Below are positions 52,044-64,000 of a DNA stretch of 64,000 bases, piece by piece. Both the position numbers and the translations under genes were made by a program. Source of the stretch: Caprimulgus europaeus (lineage: Eukaryota > Chordata > Aves > Caprimulgiformes > Caprimulgidae). Location of the stretch: the NCBI GenBank assembly GCA_907165065.1, contig OU015528.1:23332015-23396014 (forward strand). Direction: 5' to 3'. Positions within the stretch are counted from its first letter, which is position 1; the number at the start of each line of letters is the position of its first letter. The notes beneath the pieces were generated by a model. It was not told the origin of the DNA, searched no databases, and saw nothing but the letters and a program-made list of their open reading frames with translations.

Positions 52044-53756
52044 AGCTTTATTTTATCAACAAGAATTATGAAATATTTACAAAAAGGAGCATGCCCTCTT
52101 TTGAACACATGAACTTTGTTTCATCTGGATTGCATAACTGTTTATTAAGTTCTGCTAATTGCACAGTCCACATGCACAGTGACTAAGGCAAATCACTGCC
52201 TTCTGATGTTTGGTATTAGGCAAACACAGTAGGAAATGGCTTCAGTTCCAAAGAATGTGCAAGCCAACCCTTTATTTAAACTGAAATTATCTATCCTGTG
52301 CAGAGAATTTACAGGCTTGGAATGAACCTTTTCATGTCCTAGAGACTGTTGCTGGGCACCTCCTTCTATGAGCAGAGCATTTAAGGCCATGAGACTGCTC
52401 ATCTTGAATAAAATTGTTGTTCCTGAATAATATAGAAGGATCCCAATCTAATCAACTGAATCTTGTTTAAAAATTCAGTGCCTGTTTTTGTTTGTATTTG
52501 ATTAACTGTGACTTATCAAAGTGCTTTGACTTGCATCTAACTAGTTCCATTTCAATGGAATCCTTAAATGGATTTACATATTGTGCTTGTGTTTTGTAAG
52601 GTCTTGCCAAGAATTTGTTTGTGTTAAGTACTCTGAATTCTTGTTTATGAATCCTCAGAGATGTTATAGTTTCAAAGCCTGAGAGGTGTATTCAGACATC
52701 TGCTTCAAGATCACCTTTTTCACAAACAGTCAAAAGAATTAAATCTTCATTATGTTAAAGTCTTTCAAACTATCAATCACTTGTATGCCGCTAATGAGAA
52801 TATCATGACTCTGAAGACAATATATAAAATTTTATTTCTTAACTTAAGAAAAAGCAATTGCCTTGTTTAGAATTTAAAGAAGTGGCAGAAAATCAGACAG
52901 TAATCTTTTGCTAAGGAGCACTCATTTCAATGTCATCAGGCATAGAAAGCAAAGAGTTTCTTTTTGGCTGTGAAATACATGGACTTGCAGCAGCACTGCA
53001 TGTGACTGTACAAGTAATCCCATTTAGGGTATAACATTGGTAAAATAAATCAAGCTTTAGGCCCCCTTAAAATATTGCAGTTGCAGATGTAATTGGTTTG
53101 ATGGTTCTAAAATAGATGGATTTCTTTCTGAATCTGATCATCATTATCCAATGAATCACATTGCTTCACAAAGCTATATCACTTATTGCTATGTACAGCT
53201 AAATTGCTTGACAAGTTTGAAATTAATAAAGTTAGCACCCCTGCATCCTCATTACTATACTCTGGAGCTTATTCTCTCGGCTTTCATTCATGTATTACCT
53301 TCAATCTTCTATGTAATGTCTGCGTAAGCCTGTGGAAGCTGTAGAAACTAAATTTCAATCAAGCATGCAGAATCAGCAAATAATAAAGTGACTTCTGGAA
53401 AGACTGGAGAACAGAGTGGACTGGAAGATGACAGGTTCATATTCTTCTGTCTCAGCTCAGCAGTGCATGATGGAGTGCTTCACACTTTAAATGCTGTTTC
53501 TCTGGAAACTGAAAAACGTAGAAGACGAGTAGATGTTAATCCTGCTTCTGGTTAAGAAGATCACTGTTTTTGGTAGGGCTTCCTTGAAAAACAAATGAGG
53601 AGGACTTTTATTTTTATGAAATTACTAAAAGACAACTGAAAAATAAATACCTAGAGCAAGGATGATGATTATTTCAATATACTTTTTGTTTGAAAATTTG
53701 AACTCAAAGATTCTCCTAAAGTAGCAGAGGATGGATGTTCATGTCACCTCATATAT
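52044..53756. other. Unique AT-rich sequence
   Basis: Nothing recognised. Confidence 0.5.
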
Positions 53757-53967
53757 TACATTATTATATTATATTATATTATATTATATTATATTATATT
53801 ATATTATATTATATTATATTATATTATATTATATTATATTATATTATATTATATTATATTATATTATATTATATTATATTATATTATATTATATTATATT
53901 ATATTATATTATATTATATTATATTATATTAATTATATTATTAATTATATTATATTAATTATATTAT
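53757..53967. repeat. (ATATT)n pentanucleotide array with degenerate right edge
   Basis: Some 33 essentially perfect copies of ATATT span about 53764-53930. They decay rightward into ATTAATTATATT variants to about 53967, and AT-rich DNA continues to about 54060. Tyr-Ile-Leu frames across it are artefacts. A tract of pure A/T pentamers of this length should melt easily and is likely to be length-variable. Confidence 0.97.
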
Positions 53968-56900
53968 GATAAATAATAGAATATATTATTATATAACAAG
54001 ATATGATACTATATATAAATATCTAATATATTCAATAATAGTATATCATGTGTATTACAAACTACAGACTCTAACAATTACTAATTAGGATGTGAAGGGA
54101 TTATTAAGGGCTAATCTATAAGCACATAATTGTATTACAAGGTGGATGAAGAAAAAGTGCTTATATTCATGACCCTTGCTTTCTCACTGGAACTTCTGTA
54201 AGCCACTGGTGTTACATATGTTGGGCATATCTGTCAAGCAAGTGAAAATTGTTAATTAGATTCTAATAAATATTTCCAAACTTTCCTCCCAGGTGTGAAG
54301 AAGTTAATCTGGAAACCTCAGTATGGGCTCAGGAATTTGTGACTAATTTGCTGCAAGTGTTCTTTCAGAAATCAATGTACAGGTTCTAATGTATTTTATG
54401 AGCTCAGTACAGTGCTTCAAAAGACCCTTTAACAGAGCTCTGTCCAGTCAGAAGCTGTAACTCGTGTTCCTTGGCCACTGATAAAAAAATAGCCTCAGTG
54501 CTGCAGCACTGGGATTTGGAAGAATGACCTGTCAAGCTGAGCTTCCGGGAGAGGAACAAAAATCAATACAAGAGAGGGCAAGAACATGCAAAGACCATAT
54601 CAGGGAAATGTTTTGCAGGGGATATTGTCTGGATGATAAACCTATGTCAAAGGTAAGATAAAAGATGCAAAGACTGAATGCAATCATCTCTCTGTTTTCA
54701 ATTTGCATTAACACATTATACTTCGTATAAATATATTAGTACAAATATATTAAATGCCACACAGTGAAAGAAGTCTTCATCAAGAAGTCTTTATTCAGAC
54801 ATCAGTTTTATTGGTTGAGAGACTGTCTATGAACAGACCTAAATCTGATAAGACAAATACAATTATACATCACCTGGGCAAACGGGAGGCTGATCAGTCA
54901 AAACAGGGTGAGGAGGGTACAGCTACTTCCAGCTCTTAGGAAGCACTTTTTTACCTTCCTGCCAGTAATTTTGCAGTATTGTGTAATCCTTTGCTCCAAC
55001 TTCAGTCTCATCACTGCAATATTGTCACTTTGCTCACATCTGGTACTAGCTTTGGCTCCGTGCACACACACACACAAAAATTCTTTTGATGTTTGTGGCT
55101 AAAAGAAGCATTTCGCCCCAAAAGAATCAGAAATCCTCTTTGCTGTGGAATGCAAAAACAGATCTCACCAGTATCTCTGCCACAAGAAAGAGAGTGTCTT
55201 TGCAAATATATATAAGTTGCTGCTTCATCTCCCCAGGTCTTTGTAATAGACAAACTTTCATATTTTTGGGGGTAAGTAATATTTATGCAAGAAACTTAAG
55301 TGCTTGAAATATATGCACTTTTCACAAGAAATAGACTGGAAAAATAAGAATTCATATTCTAATAGAGAGAAATACTCCTTTTCTTGCTTTGTCTGGATCA
55401 CCACTGGGAGGTTCAGTTAAAAAACAGTTCTTTCTAATTTTTATTTCCAACATGATTCTTTCAAAATAAAATAAAAAAAGAGAGGAGAGAGAAATTTCTA
55501 GATAAAAATAATCTTAATTTCACAAAAGATTATTTTTTTCTGATTAAATTGCCTCTGTTTTACTGATTTTAACTGTCTAGATGAAAAATTGACCCTATAC
55601 AATGACTAATATCAAAGTTTGCCTTTTTTAATGCAATGAGAAATGACCTTCAACAGTGTAGGCAGGAAATGGCATACCCACCCACACATTCAGTCACACA
55701 TGCACTCGCTTAGCTATTAAAGCATGACCCAGCTTCAGTCTAGTTCCAGCACCACACCAGGGAACCCAGGTTTTCTCCTGGCGGAGGACTGACTGGCTCT
55801 GTGTAAAGCCTGTGTAAAAAAAAGGAAAATATTTTTGCAGTATGGGATTTTCAAGGGTAATGTCAGAATGCAAGCAAGTAGCAAACAATATAACAAAATA
55901 CAAAACAAAGCAAAGAAAAAGAAAGTCCAGGTTGATGCTGGGAAAAAATACAAATACTAGATTTAATTATCATTCTGATGTTGACAGATTTATGGTTAGT
56001 GCAATCACAAAGGGTATGTTTTTAGCTGGCTAACTATTTGAATTACTGATGCAATTGGTCTGTTAGAAATTCATTAAAACATTATTATTTGTACCTCAAT
56101 CATTTGCAATGATAAATGGTGATGGGTTCAAAATCATCACTACAAGAGAAAAGTATTTTTAAGGTGTAATGTGAAACACAACCTTCCTGTGTCAGTGATT
56201 TCCCTTTGATTAAATATGATTAATTATCAGTGTGCACGTGCTTGATGTAAGAACTACACGTATCAGTCACACAGAGACATGTATTAAAGGGTAAACATAG
56301 TTTATTATGCTACTGCTACAATAAATTGTTGTGCAGTCATTATACTATACTCTCTTCCTCTATGGCTCAGCAGAGTGATGGAGAGGACATAAATAAAGAT
56401 TGTGTCTTGGTCAACCCACATATTCTTCAAATGGGAATATTTTCTTTCTGTATCTGGGCTGTGCTAAGTTAAACTGGATTTTGTTGGTATGAAATATCAC
56501 TTTTAGTTAGATTTCTATAAATAGTTATCAGCTAGCAGCACCTGGAGAACCTTTTCAGGTTTTGGGAGGTGTAAACATATTTAGATTGGTTTGACAATGA
56601 AATAATTTGAAGAGTGTAGCACTGAAATTATTCAGACATTCTGCTTTTGCTTGTTATTTAAACCTTTCACTCTCCATGTAGGCACAACAGAAATGCATAC
56701 AGGCCATAGGGGCAAGCTGACACTGTCCCTTAAAACCTTAAAACTGCTCTGAAGGTAGGAATATGAAGAATATGAAGTTCCAAGGGAAGTCCCAGGGAAC
56801 GTTCTGGCAAGCTGAATTCTGTGATTGTGTTAATAATCAGAAGTATAAGCCATATTACAATGTGTTATACATGATGTGAAGACAGACAAGTCCCAGAAGC

Positions 56901-58343
56901 TTCCTCTTCTCTTTGTTCATCTGTCTAAAACCAGCTGCAGTCTGTCCTTTGCTTTGATTCAAATCCATCTCTGAACTATGCCATACATTAAAAGCGTGGC
57001 TGAAAAGCACATTCTGCTTTAGAGCTTGTGGTTGAAAAAAAATACCAGATTCTTAGCTTTATCAATTTTAATGAAAAAGGTTCAAATTTGGAAGAGTAAA
57101 ATGCTTACTCTCTTTGCTTGGCAGGCAGCTCAGAAAAAACCTCCACTTACCTGGCCACTAATGATCCTCACTGAGACTTCATTGTCCAAGCCAGCGGGCT
57201 AATCAAAGATGTTTTTTTCAGCCAGTTCTGATAACAGAAGGGAATATATTCATCATCATCCTGAGACTTGCATAAATGTTCATTATTCCAGAAGAGAGAA
57301 GACAAAGAAGCCAGAAGATTCTGTAATCAGTGAAAGTTTCTATCACTGGATGAAACATAAAATATTATACAAAGCAGTATGAAGGCTGCTCTAACTTTAG
57401 CCCACTGTCTAACCCATTGTGTTCTGAAAATTTCCTGATCCATCATCTTTTCTTCTGACTGCTTTTATCTCCATTAGCCTCAAAGATAGGAATATTACAG
57501 GAGAGGCTCTGTTGACTGTGCAAGCTGAGGATTCCTTTACGCACCTATGCATACATGTAAATAGATATTCTGCTGCACATTGTGATTTAAATGATCATGT
57601 GCTTGAAAAGAGTGATTTAGGTTAAAAAATGAGCACCTTAGCATGAGTTTTCAAAGCGTCTAGAGTATTCTGAGAAGCTGCTTAAGAATATTCTAGTTAT
57701 CTAGGGAGTTTTTAAAAAGTGTAAATCCATATTTATCATTAAGAAGGACATTGAGTCCTTTTCTGCAAATTCACATTGATCTTTTATAATGCATATTATG
57801 TTAGAAAAAAAAAGTATTGATTTGGATAGTTGAGGTTTTTTCAATTTCTTATTAACTACCAGCTACTATTCTGTTTTTCTATTTCCTTAGGTCAGTATTT
57901 CCAAATGTATGGACAGATGTTGTTGGCAAGGAACACAGTCACATACTTGGAACTCTGTACTGTTAATTTATACTGATACAGACAAGATTAACGCAATGTC
58001 CTGGGTAGATGTAACTTGTTTACAGTACCAATTTGGATGTGTAAAGTTGTTCATTACTGTTTGCTCATTGAAGTTACCTAAGTTGTCAATTAAATCTTAG
58101 ATCTTCACAGAAGGTATTCCTGGCAGGTTTTGTGATTAAAGTTGAACTAATGCAACATGTGTGGTGTGCTGTGAGGACTCAAGAGGAGGTCCCAGAATGT
58201 CCTCCAGGTCTGTGCTGTTGATTCAGTGACATGCTGGCCTTGGGCACTCTGACTGGGGTGATTTTTAGGGGCCAAGGAGCCAAGATGTGGAAAACTTCTC
58301 ATTTACCTCTTGAATATTCATCCTTTTCCTTCTGTGTCTTTAT
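53968..58343. other. Unique AT-rich sequence
   Basis: No transposon or exon recognised. A short CA run lies at 55062-55075. Confidence 0.5.
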
Positions 58344-58808
58344 ATCACAGGATCACAGAATCACAGAATGTCAGGGATTGGAAGGGACCTCAAAAGATCA
58401 TCTAGTCCAATCCCCCTGCCAGAGCAGAAACACCTACATGAGATCACATCGGAAGGCGTCCAGGGAGGTTTTGAGGTCACCCCTCAGTCTCCTCTTCTCC
58501 AAGCTAAAGAGGCCCAGCTCCCTCAGCCTTTCCTCATAAGGGAGATGCTCCACTCCCTTAGTCATCTTGGTGGCCCTGTGCTGGACTCTCTCAAGCAGTT
58601 CCCTGACCTTCTTGAACTGTGGGGGCCAGAACTGGACACAATATTCCAGATGAGGCCTCACCAGGGCAGAGTAGAGGGGGAGGAGAACCTCTCTCGACCT
58701 ACTAACCACACCCCTTCTAATGCTCCCCAGGATGCCATGGGCCTTCCTGGCCACAGGGGCACAGTGCTGGCTCATGGTCATCCTGCTGTCCACCAGGACT
58801 CCCAGATA
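58344..58808 (-). mobile_element. CR1 LINE 3' fragment with internal deletion, TGTGATTC-tail subfamily
   Basis: The plus strand opens ATCACAGGATCACAGAATCA, then GTCAGGGATTGGAAGGGACC, as in the 34184 copy. At about 58466-58474 the text jumps from CAGGGAGGTTTTGA straight to GGTCACCCCTCAGTCTCCTC. This omits the ORF2 C-terminal block present in the copies at 32.1 and 34.2 kb. It then runs through the upstream reverse transcriptase part to about 58808. A 119-codon frame on the minus strand (58434-58793) is still open and is CR1 ORF2 sequence, not a host gene. Confidence 0.93.
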
Positions 58809-61800
58809 TCTTTCTTGTACTCTTTATACAAGAGCTTGTAGTCTGGACTTAGGATTTCCTGGGACAAGACACAGTGTGCAGAGATCATGGTTTTGAGGAT
58901 TAAATTATTATTTAAAAAAAAAAAAAAAAAAGAGTATGGGTTGACAAAGACCCTATCTATATTCAGGCAGAGGGAAAAATAAAGTTCAGGGACCTACACC
59001 TTCTTGTTGACTGCTTTTTCTGAATACACATATGCTTCAAAACAGTCCAGAAACATGGAGTCTTATGATCCTATTTTTTCCTAGCACAATATTGCCTGTT
59101 ATTGCTACCAATTTTAGTATCTAATTCTGCTTTGATTCTTTTAAACATATTAATTTCAATAATGCCTCCTGGCACTAAGATTTTTTGGCTATTGCTGCAT
59201 ATTTTTTGACAAAACGCATATCCTTCTGTATCCAACCAAAACAAACTTGAAAAAAAAAAAATTAGTATGTATCAGTACCAGTTTATTAAACCTATCAAAC
59301 TTGCTGCTGTCAGACAAAACCAGGATTCAGTACTGATCTAGGGCCACCATTTGCCCTTTTGCTCTCTCTCATGATGATGATTATTAAACATTTATTTTAT
59401 GACACCAACAGCATGCTAACTGCTCCACAGTTAAAAGCTAAATATAAGATCTCTACTTATAAAGCCTATCACCAAAACAAAGAGTGGGAAGAGGTACAGC
59501 ATAGTCATGATTGAGCATGGAGGTTTTGCTGAGCGTTTTCTGCCCCATGACTTTTTCATGCAGATTTTGTTACTGGGGTAAACTTGATGGTTTTGGGTGC
59601 AAATTTTACTTCCTAATATAAAAGCCATATGACAAAATTGAGATTGGTTAATATTTTTGAGTAGATTAGCTCAGGTTATGTGATACTGAGTGAAGGCAGA
59701 CACTCACAACCACAGTGATGTCCTGGCACTCCCAAGAGGTGCTTCTAACTAGAGTAATGCATGTGGGGCCATTTGTGCATTAATCTTTCTAATGGCAGAA
59801 TTGCACACCTCTTGCTTTAAATATCTGAGAACTCTTTGTGGCTAAGGCAGTCTTTCAGAAGAAAGGAGAAGAAATCAAACTCAGCATTCCTAGGTCCAAC
59901 CACAAGTTTCTCAGAAATGATGGATACTGCTTCCTTCAACAAAAGAAGCAGCCTGCTTAGGCTTTTTGAAAAATAATGCTATGAATGTGCTATTGAAAAA
60001 TAATATATTTTTGATTTCTAAAGCCCAAATCCAGCTTCCTTCAGCATTGTTTCTCTCCAGAGAACTTAGGCTCTGGAAAGAAATGGGTTTTCAAGCATGC
60101 TACTACAAATACCACGAAATGCTTTAGGGGTTCCCTACAGTTTACATCCTTTGGTGAGGTGCCTGATTCCCTTTCTGTAAAGAAAGCCAAGTTCCTCAGC
60201 ACATAAGCGAGCATTTCACTTTGATGGTCTAAAAATTTTACTGCCAGATTTACCTATTAGAGACACAACTCTTTTCTCAGAGGAAGCATATACCTATATT
60301 CCAAGCAATAATCTTTTGAAGAAAACACAATAATAAACAAATGAAAATCTATCCATCTCCCACATTGGAATTGTTTGACCATTGACCTTTATGATGCCTA
60401 GATTATTTAACAGTCATTTACTAAGTAATGATAACTGATATTCCATCAGAAGGTGGTAGATCTTCAGCTGTGCCTCTTGCATATTCCTAGTAATGCAGCC
60501 TTGTCTAATGGGAGTACTCTAAAACAGCCAGTGGCATGAGTGTTCAGGGACATCAGATTGGCCACCATAATCTCACAGATAACAAAAGAATGCTATTTTA
60601 ACAGAAGGGAGCATTTTTTGTAAGTTGAGGCGTCTCTGTTCACATGCGTGTGTGGCCTCCTTGTGTGACTGTGGGTCCTGGAATGGGTTAAGTATGACTG
60701 ATGAGACATAGCTTCCCAGAGCCAGTTTGCCATCTTTTCCAAGTCAGGCTCTTTTGTGTTCTTTCTTTTTATTTGAGCTGTGGAGTACTTCATTTTAAAG
60801 CATCCTCATTCGCAGCTGGGATTTATCTTGCCACAGGACAGTCTGGAAACTGTTTAGCCCTCCAATATGCAAGCCTTGTTGCTGCAGCAATGCAACTAGC
60901 CTTTTAACTTCAATTCTGTATTAATATTCATGATGCAGGAATTGCTGAGCTCTTTTTGTATTTCTAAAATATATGAACAAATGATGTGATGCAGCCATCT
61001 GCAGAAATGCATTGTCTGAAACGGTAGGCTGCGAAACCAGCAAGGAATGGAAGTCTTGCATTCAAAAGATGTTTCAATGGCATTATTTTTTCATCTACCC
61101 AGCTTCCTAAAAGACTGGAGAGAAATAATTCCTGCAAGAAAACAAGCAAATAAGAAAGAAATGAGGTATAGAGGAAGAACAGGAAACTATATATTTATTT
61201 TTACCAGTAGATGTGTCTACTTGTTCTTAGATGGTCAAAAATTAACTGGCATGAAAAGAGAAGCATTTACACTAGGAAATTTACTCAATTTGTTATTCCC
61301 TTGCCCTATGCAAAATATATAGTATTTGAAAACAAGGTGTTTGTGATTAATGCAGCCAGCAAGTTATTCCTGAAACTTTCATTGTCTAGAAAACACACAG
61401 GGAAAAACAAGAAGAGTGTTGTTACATATTCACATTTCCTGATTTAAGCAACAAGGGCTCAAACTTCAGCAAATCCAAATATACTGAGACATGCTCCTTT
61501 ACGGACCATCTTTATCTATTTATTTTTTTTTTTAATGGATGAAAATATATTAAAGGTTGCCAAGAATAGTGAGTCAATAAGAAGACAGCTCCTACATAGT
61601 ACACACACTTTTTTTTCTTTACTTTTGGATGGTTTTCTTTCTATGAGATGCAGACAAGTGTTTGACCAGTTGTTTTTACCATCCTTTAGTTTTCTGAAAA
61701 GGATGAAAATTGAGGAATATTCTGAAAAATTGATCCAAATTGTTCTCATTCTTCTGACACAAGAGAGGACACCACACAATGCCGTCAGGAACATGGTTTG

Positions 61801-61810
61801 TACCAGGTAG
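58809..61810. other. Unique AT-rich sequence with an A-run
   Basis: An A18-class run lies at about 58914-58931, 100 bp beyond the CR1 copy. Nothing else was recognised. Confidence 0.5.
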
Positions 61811-62765
61811 AGAATCATAGAACCGTAGAATAGTTTGGGTTGAAAGGGATCTTAAAGGTCATCCAGTTCCAATCCCCTTGCCATGAGCAGGGATACCTTT
61901 CCACTAGATCAGGCTGCTCAAAGCCTCATCCAACCTGGCCTTGAACACTTCCAGGGAGGGGGCATCCACAGCTTCCTTGGGCAACATGTGTCAGTGTTTC
62001 ACCACCCTCACAGTCAAGAATTTCTTCCTAACACCTGATCTAGATCTATCCTCTTCCAGTTTAAAGCCATTTCTACTTGTTCTATCACTAATTGCCTTTA
62101 TAAAAAGTCCCTCCCCAGCTTTCTTGTAGGCCCCTTCAGGTACTGGAAGGCCGCTATAAGATCTCCCCAAAGCCTTCTCTTCTCCAGGCTGAACAGCCCC
62201 AACTCTCTCAGCCTGTCCTCATAGGAGAGGTGCTCCAGCCCTCGGATCATCCTTGTGGCCTCCTCTGGTCTCTTTCTAACTGGTCCATGTCTTTCTTGTG
62301 TTGGTTGCTCCAGGACTGGACATAGTACTCCAGGTGGAGACTTATGAGAGTGGAGTACAAGGGTAGAATCACCTCCCTTGACCTACTGGCAACACTTCTC
62401 TTGATGCAGCCCAGGATGCAGTTGGCCTTCTGGGCTGCAAGTGCACATTGCTGGCTCATGTTGAGCTTCTCGTCTACCACCACTCCCAAGTCCTTCTCTT
62501 CAGAGCTGGCCTCAAGCCACTCATTGCCCAGTCTGTATTTAAGTTTGGAATTGCCCCGACTTGGGTTCAGGACGTTGTATTTGGCCCTGTTGAACTTCAT
62601 GAGGTTAGCACAGGCCTCTCAAGCCTGTCAAGGTCCCCATGGATGACATCCCATCCCTCCAGCGTGTCAACCGTATCACTCAGCTTGGTATCGTTGGCAA
62701 ATTTGCTGAGGGTGCACTCAATCCCACTGTCCCATGTCTCCAACAAAGATGTTGAACAGCACCAG
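61811..62765 (-). mobile_element. CR1 LINE 3' fragment with part of ORF2
   Basis: The plus strand starts AGAATCATAGAACCGTAGAA (the tail in reverse) and proceeds through the whole C-terminal part of ORF2 to about 62765, where CR1 similarity stops after GTTGAACAGCACCAG. The minus strand keeps a 117-codon open piece (62247-62600) of reverse transcriptase C-terminal sequence with LGVVVDEKLNMSQQC. Another piece (62597-62806) covers the catalytic loop, which reads FAND instead of FADD, so the second catalytic Asp pair is lost. It is 5'-truncated and inactive. Confidence 0.94.
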
Positions 62766-64000
62766 CAAACAGAACTCCTACAAAACTTTATCTGAGTCAA
62801 ATCCAATCCATCTGGCCACCTAAATAGAGCAGAAAACTTTAACGTGTTTTTGGTAGGACTGATTGCACTATTGGAGTGATATCCTTGCTCTCTAGTCTAA
62901 TCACACTGTGTATGAACAAACATCAAGTATTTTTATAGTGATTACTATGAATTAAATACTTAGCAATATGGAGTCAGAACAATCACTAAAATGTCAGTTT
63001 CCTCTGAAAAAATTAATGTGGTATAAATCCTGAAATCAACACATTCAGAAGTTAAACCTAGAATCAAAAAACAATTATTTTTTTAATATTTCACTTTAAT
63101 TAAAGTTGAAATTCTGCAGAAAGAACAGAAGCAAACCACCTGAAGTATGAAGAAAGCCTAGGTTTGTGCATCAGAGTGGTAAAAAGTAATTTAAAATAGG
63201 GAATAAACATTGGTGAGGACCAGAAAAAAAAGTATAAGTACATGATAGAGAAACTGCAGAGCACCATGGTATTGGAATGTTTTGCAGGCACTGGGGAAAA
63301 AACAGAATTTATATAATCTTGGTTTTTATCAGAAGAGAGACATGCTTATGAATACAAATACAGTTCTCCACCAAGCAGAAGATAATTCTTAAGGGAAATA
63401 TTTATGTGACATACTGAATGATGCTGACAACTTCATTTCTCAATATCTGTGCATATATAATATATATTTCTTTGACCTGCCTATAGTGTGAGACTGTGCT
63501 ATAATGAACAGAATATCTATGCAAGTGGCAATGAAATATTCACTAAAGCAGTCAATACTGCTGCTGAGATAAAATCCAAGGTTAAGAAATGTGTAACCTT
63601 GAGACTGAAAAAAGTGAAGTTAACACAGAAAAGTGGTTTTTGTCACGTAGTGAAATAAATTGAAAAATCCATAAATCTAAGGTTGTTACTTGCACTTGTT
63701 TTTGAATAAATTATTGTATTATCCTGTGACTTTGAAATAGAAAAAAGTATAACAGTACCCTAGTCTTCTATATTTTAACTAGAGATGGGGGGAAAAAAAC
63801 CAAAACAACTTAATTTACATCCACCACTGAGTCGTGTCAAAATACATTACAGAACACCGTGCCAGTATTTTAAAAACAATTGTAGAAGTTATTAGGAAAA
63901 GAGATGGTTATGACCTCTTGAAATGCAGCAGACATATCTTCAATGAAATAAAAAAGCCATATTATTGATAATAATATTTTCTTTTACTAGTGCATGTAAA
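62766..64000. other. Unique AT-rich sequence to the window end
   Basis: Nothing recognised. Confidence 0.5.

Noticed and set aside
53731..53958. Tyr-Ile-Leu repeat frames
   Set aside because: Translation of the (ATATT)n array; no protein signal.
58434..58793. 119-codon minus-strand frame that looks coding
   Set aside because: It is part of CR1 ORF2 in a 5'-truncated, internally deleted copy, not a host gene.
62247..62600. 117-codon minus-strand frame with conserved-looking protein
   Set aside because: CR1 reverse transcriptase C-terminal remnant; the neighbouring catalytic loop is mutated to FAND.
1..64000. CRISPR arrays, operons, tRNA or rRNA genes, viral coding regions
   Set aside because: None seen. 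The window is vertebrate nuclear DNA. The LTRs are solo and carry no adjoining gag, pol or env sequence that I could recognise.

Overview
This window looks like bird nuclear DNA, most likely from a large chromosome. The evidence is at least nine CR1 LINE copies in both orientations, several ending in the ATTCTATGAT-type 3' tail typical of avian CR1, plus LTRs of families I recognise from bird genomes. There are almost no SINEs. The background is AT-rich, and stops occur in every frame outside repeats. CR1 alone would also fit turtles or crocodiles, so bird is an inference from the combination. I cannot name the species.

No protein-coding gene, rRNA or tRNA could be supported. The window reads as a gene desert or the inside of a very large intron. 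The open frames are either CR1 relics, GC-rich or simple-repeat artefacts, or unrecognised frames that may be chance. Four weak exon or ORF candidates (20.1 kb minus, 33.2 kb plus, 44.3 kb plus, 46.9-47.5 kb minus) are listed as leads, not as genes.

Layout. The first 33 bases are the terminal edge of a minus-strand LTR that continues off the window. From 0.03 to 7.2 kb is unique AT-rich DNA. A (TATCTC)n/(TC)n microsatellite lies at 7.2 kb and a T30 run at 8.66 kb. A complete, short, GC-rich non-autonomous hAT DNA transposon with a perfect 8-bp target duplication lies at 10.09-10.63 kb. It is followed by a separate CpG island at about 11.7-12.1 kb that may be a promoter. A CR1 fragment lies at 13.9 kb, then about 9.7 kb of unique sequence. 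At 23.97-27.18 kb three solo LTRs sit in alternating orientation (minus, plus, minus), each with 5-bp target duplications bearing at most one mismatch, and the third is split by a CR1 insertion. At 27.8-30.55 kb is the longest CR1, a 2.7-kb dead copy with recognisable endonuclease and reverse transcriptase pieces. Further CR1 fragments lie at 32.1, 34.2, 50.4, 51.4, 58.3 and 61.8 kb. A 34-copy-scale (ATATT)n array lies at 53.76 kb. The rest is unique AT-rich DNA.

The elements do not work together as a pathway. What the window records is a history of insertions: CR1 waves with two distinct 3' tails, ERVL-type LTRs, a CR1 into an LTR, and one DNA transposon that looks comparatively intact. The hAT element and the CpG island are the two points most worth following up.
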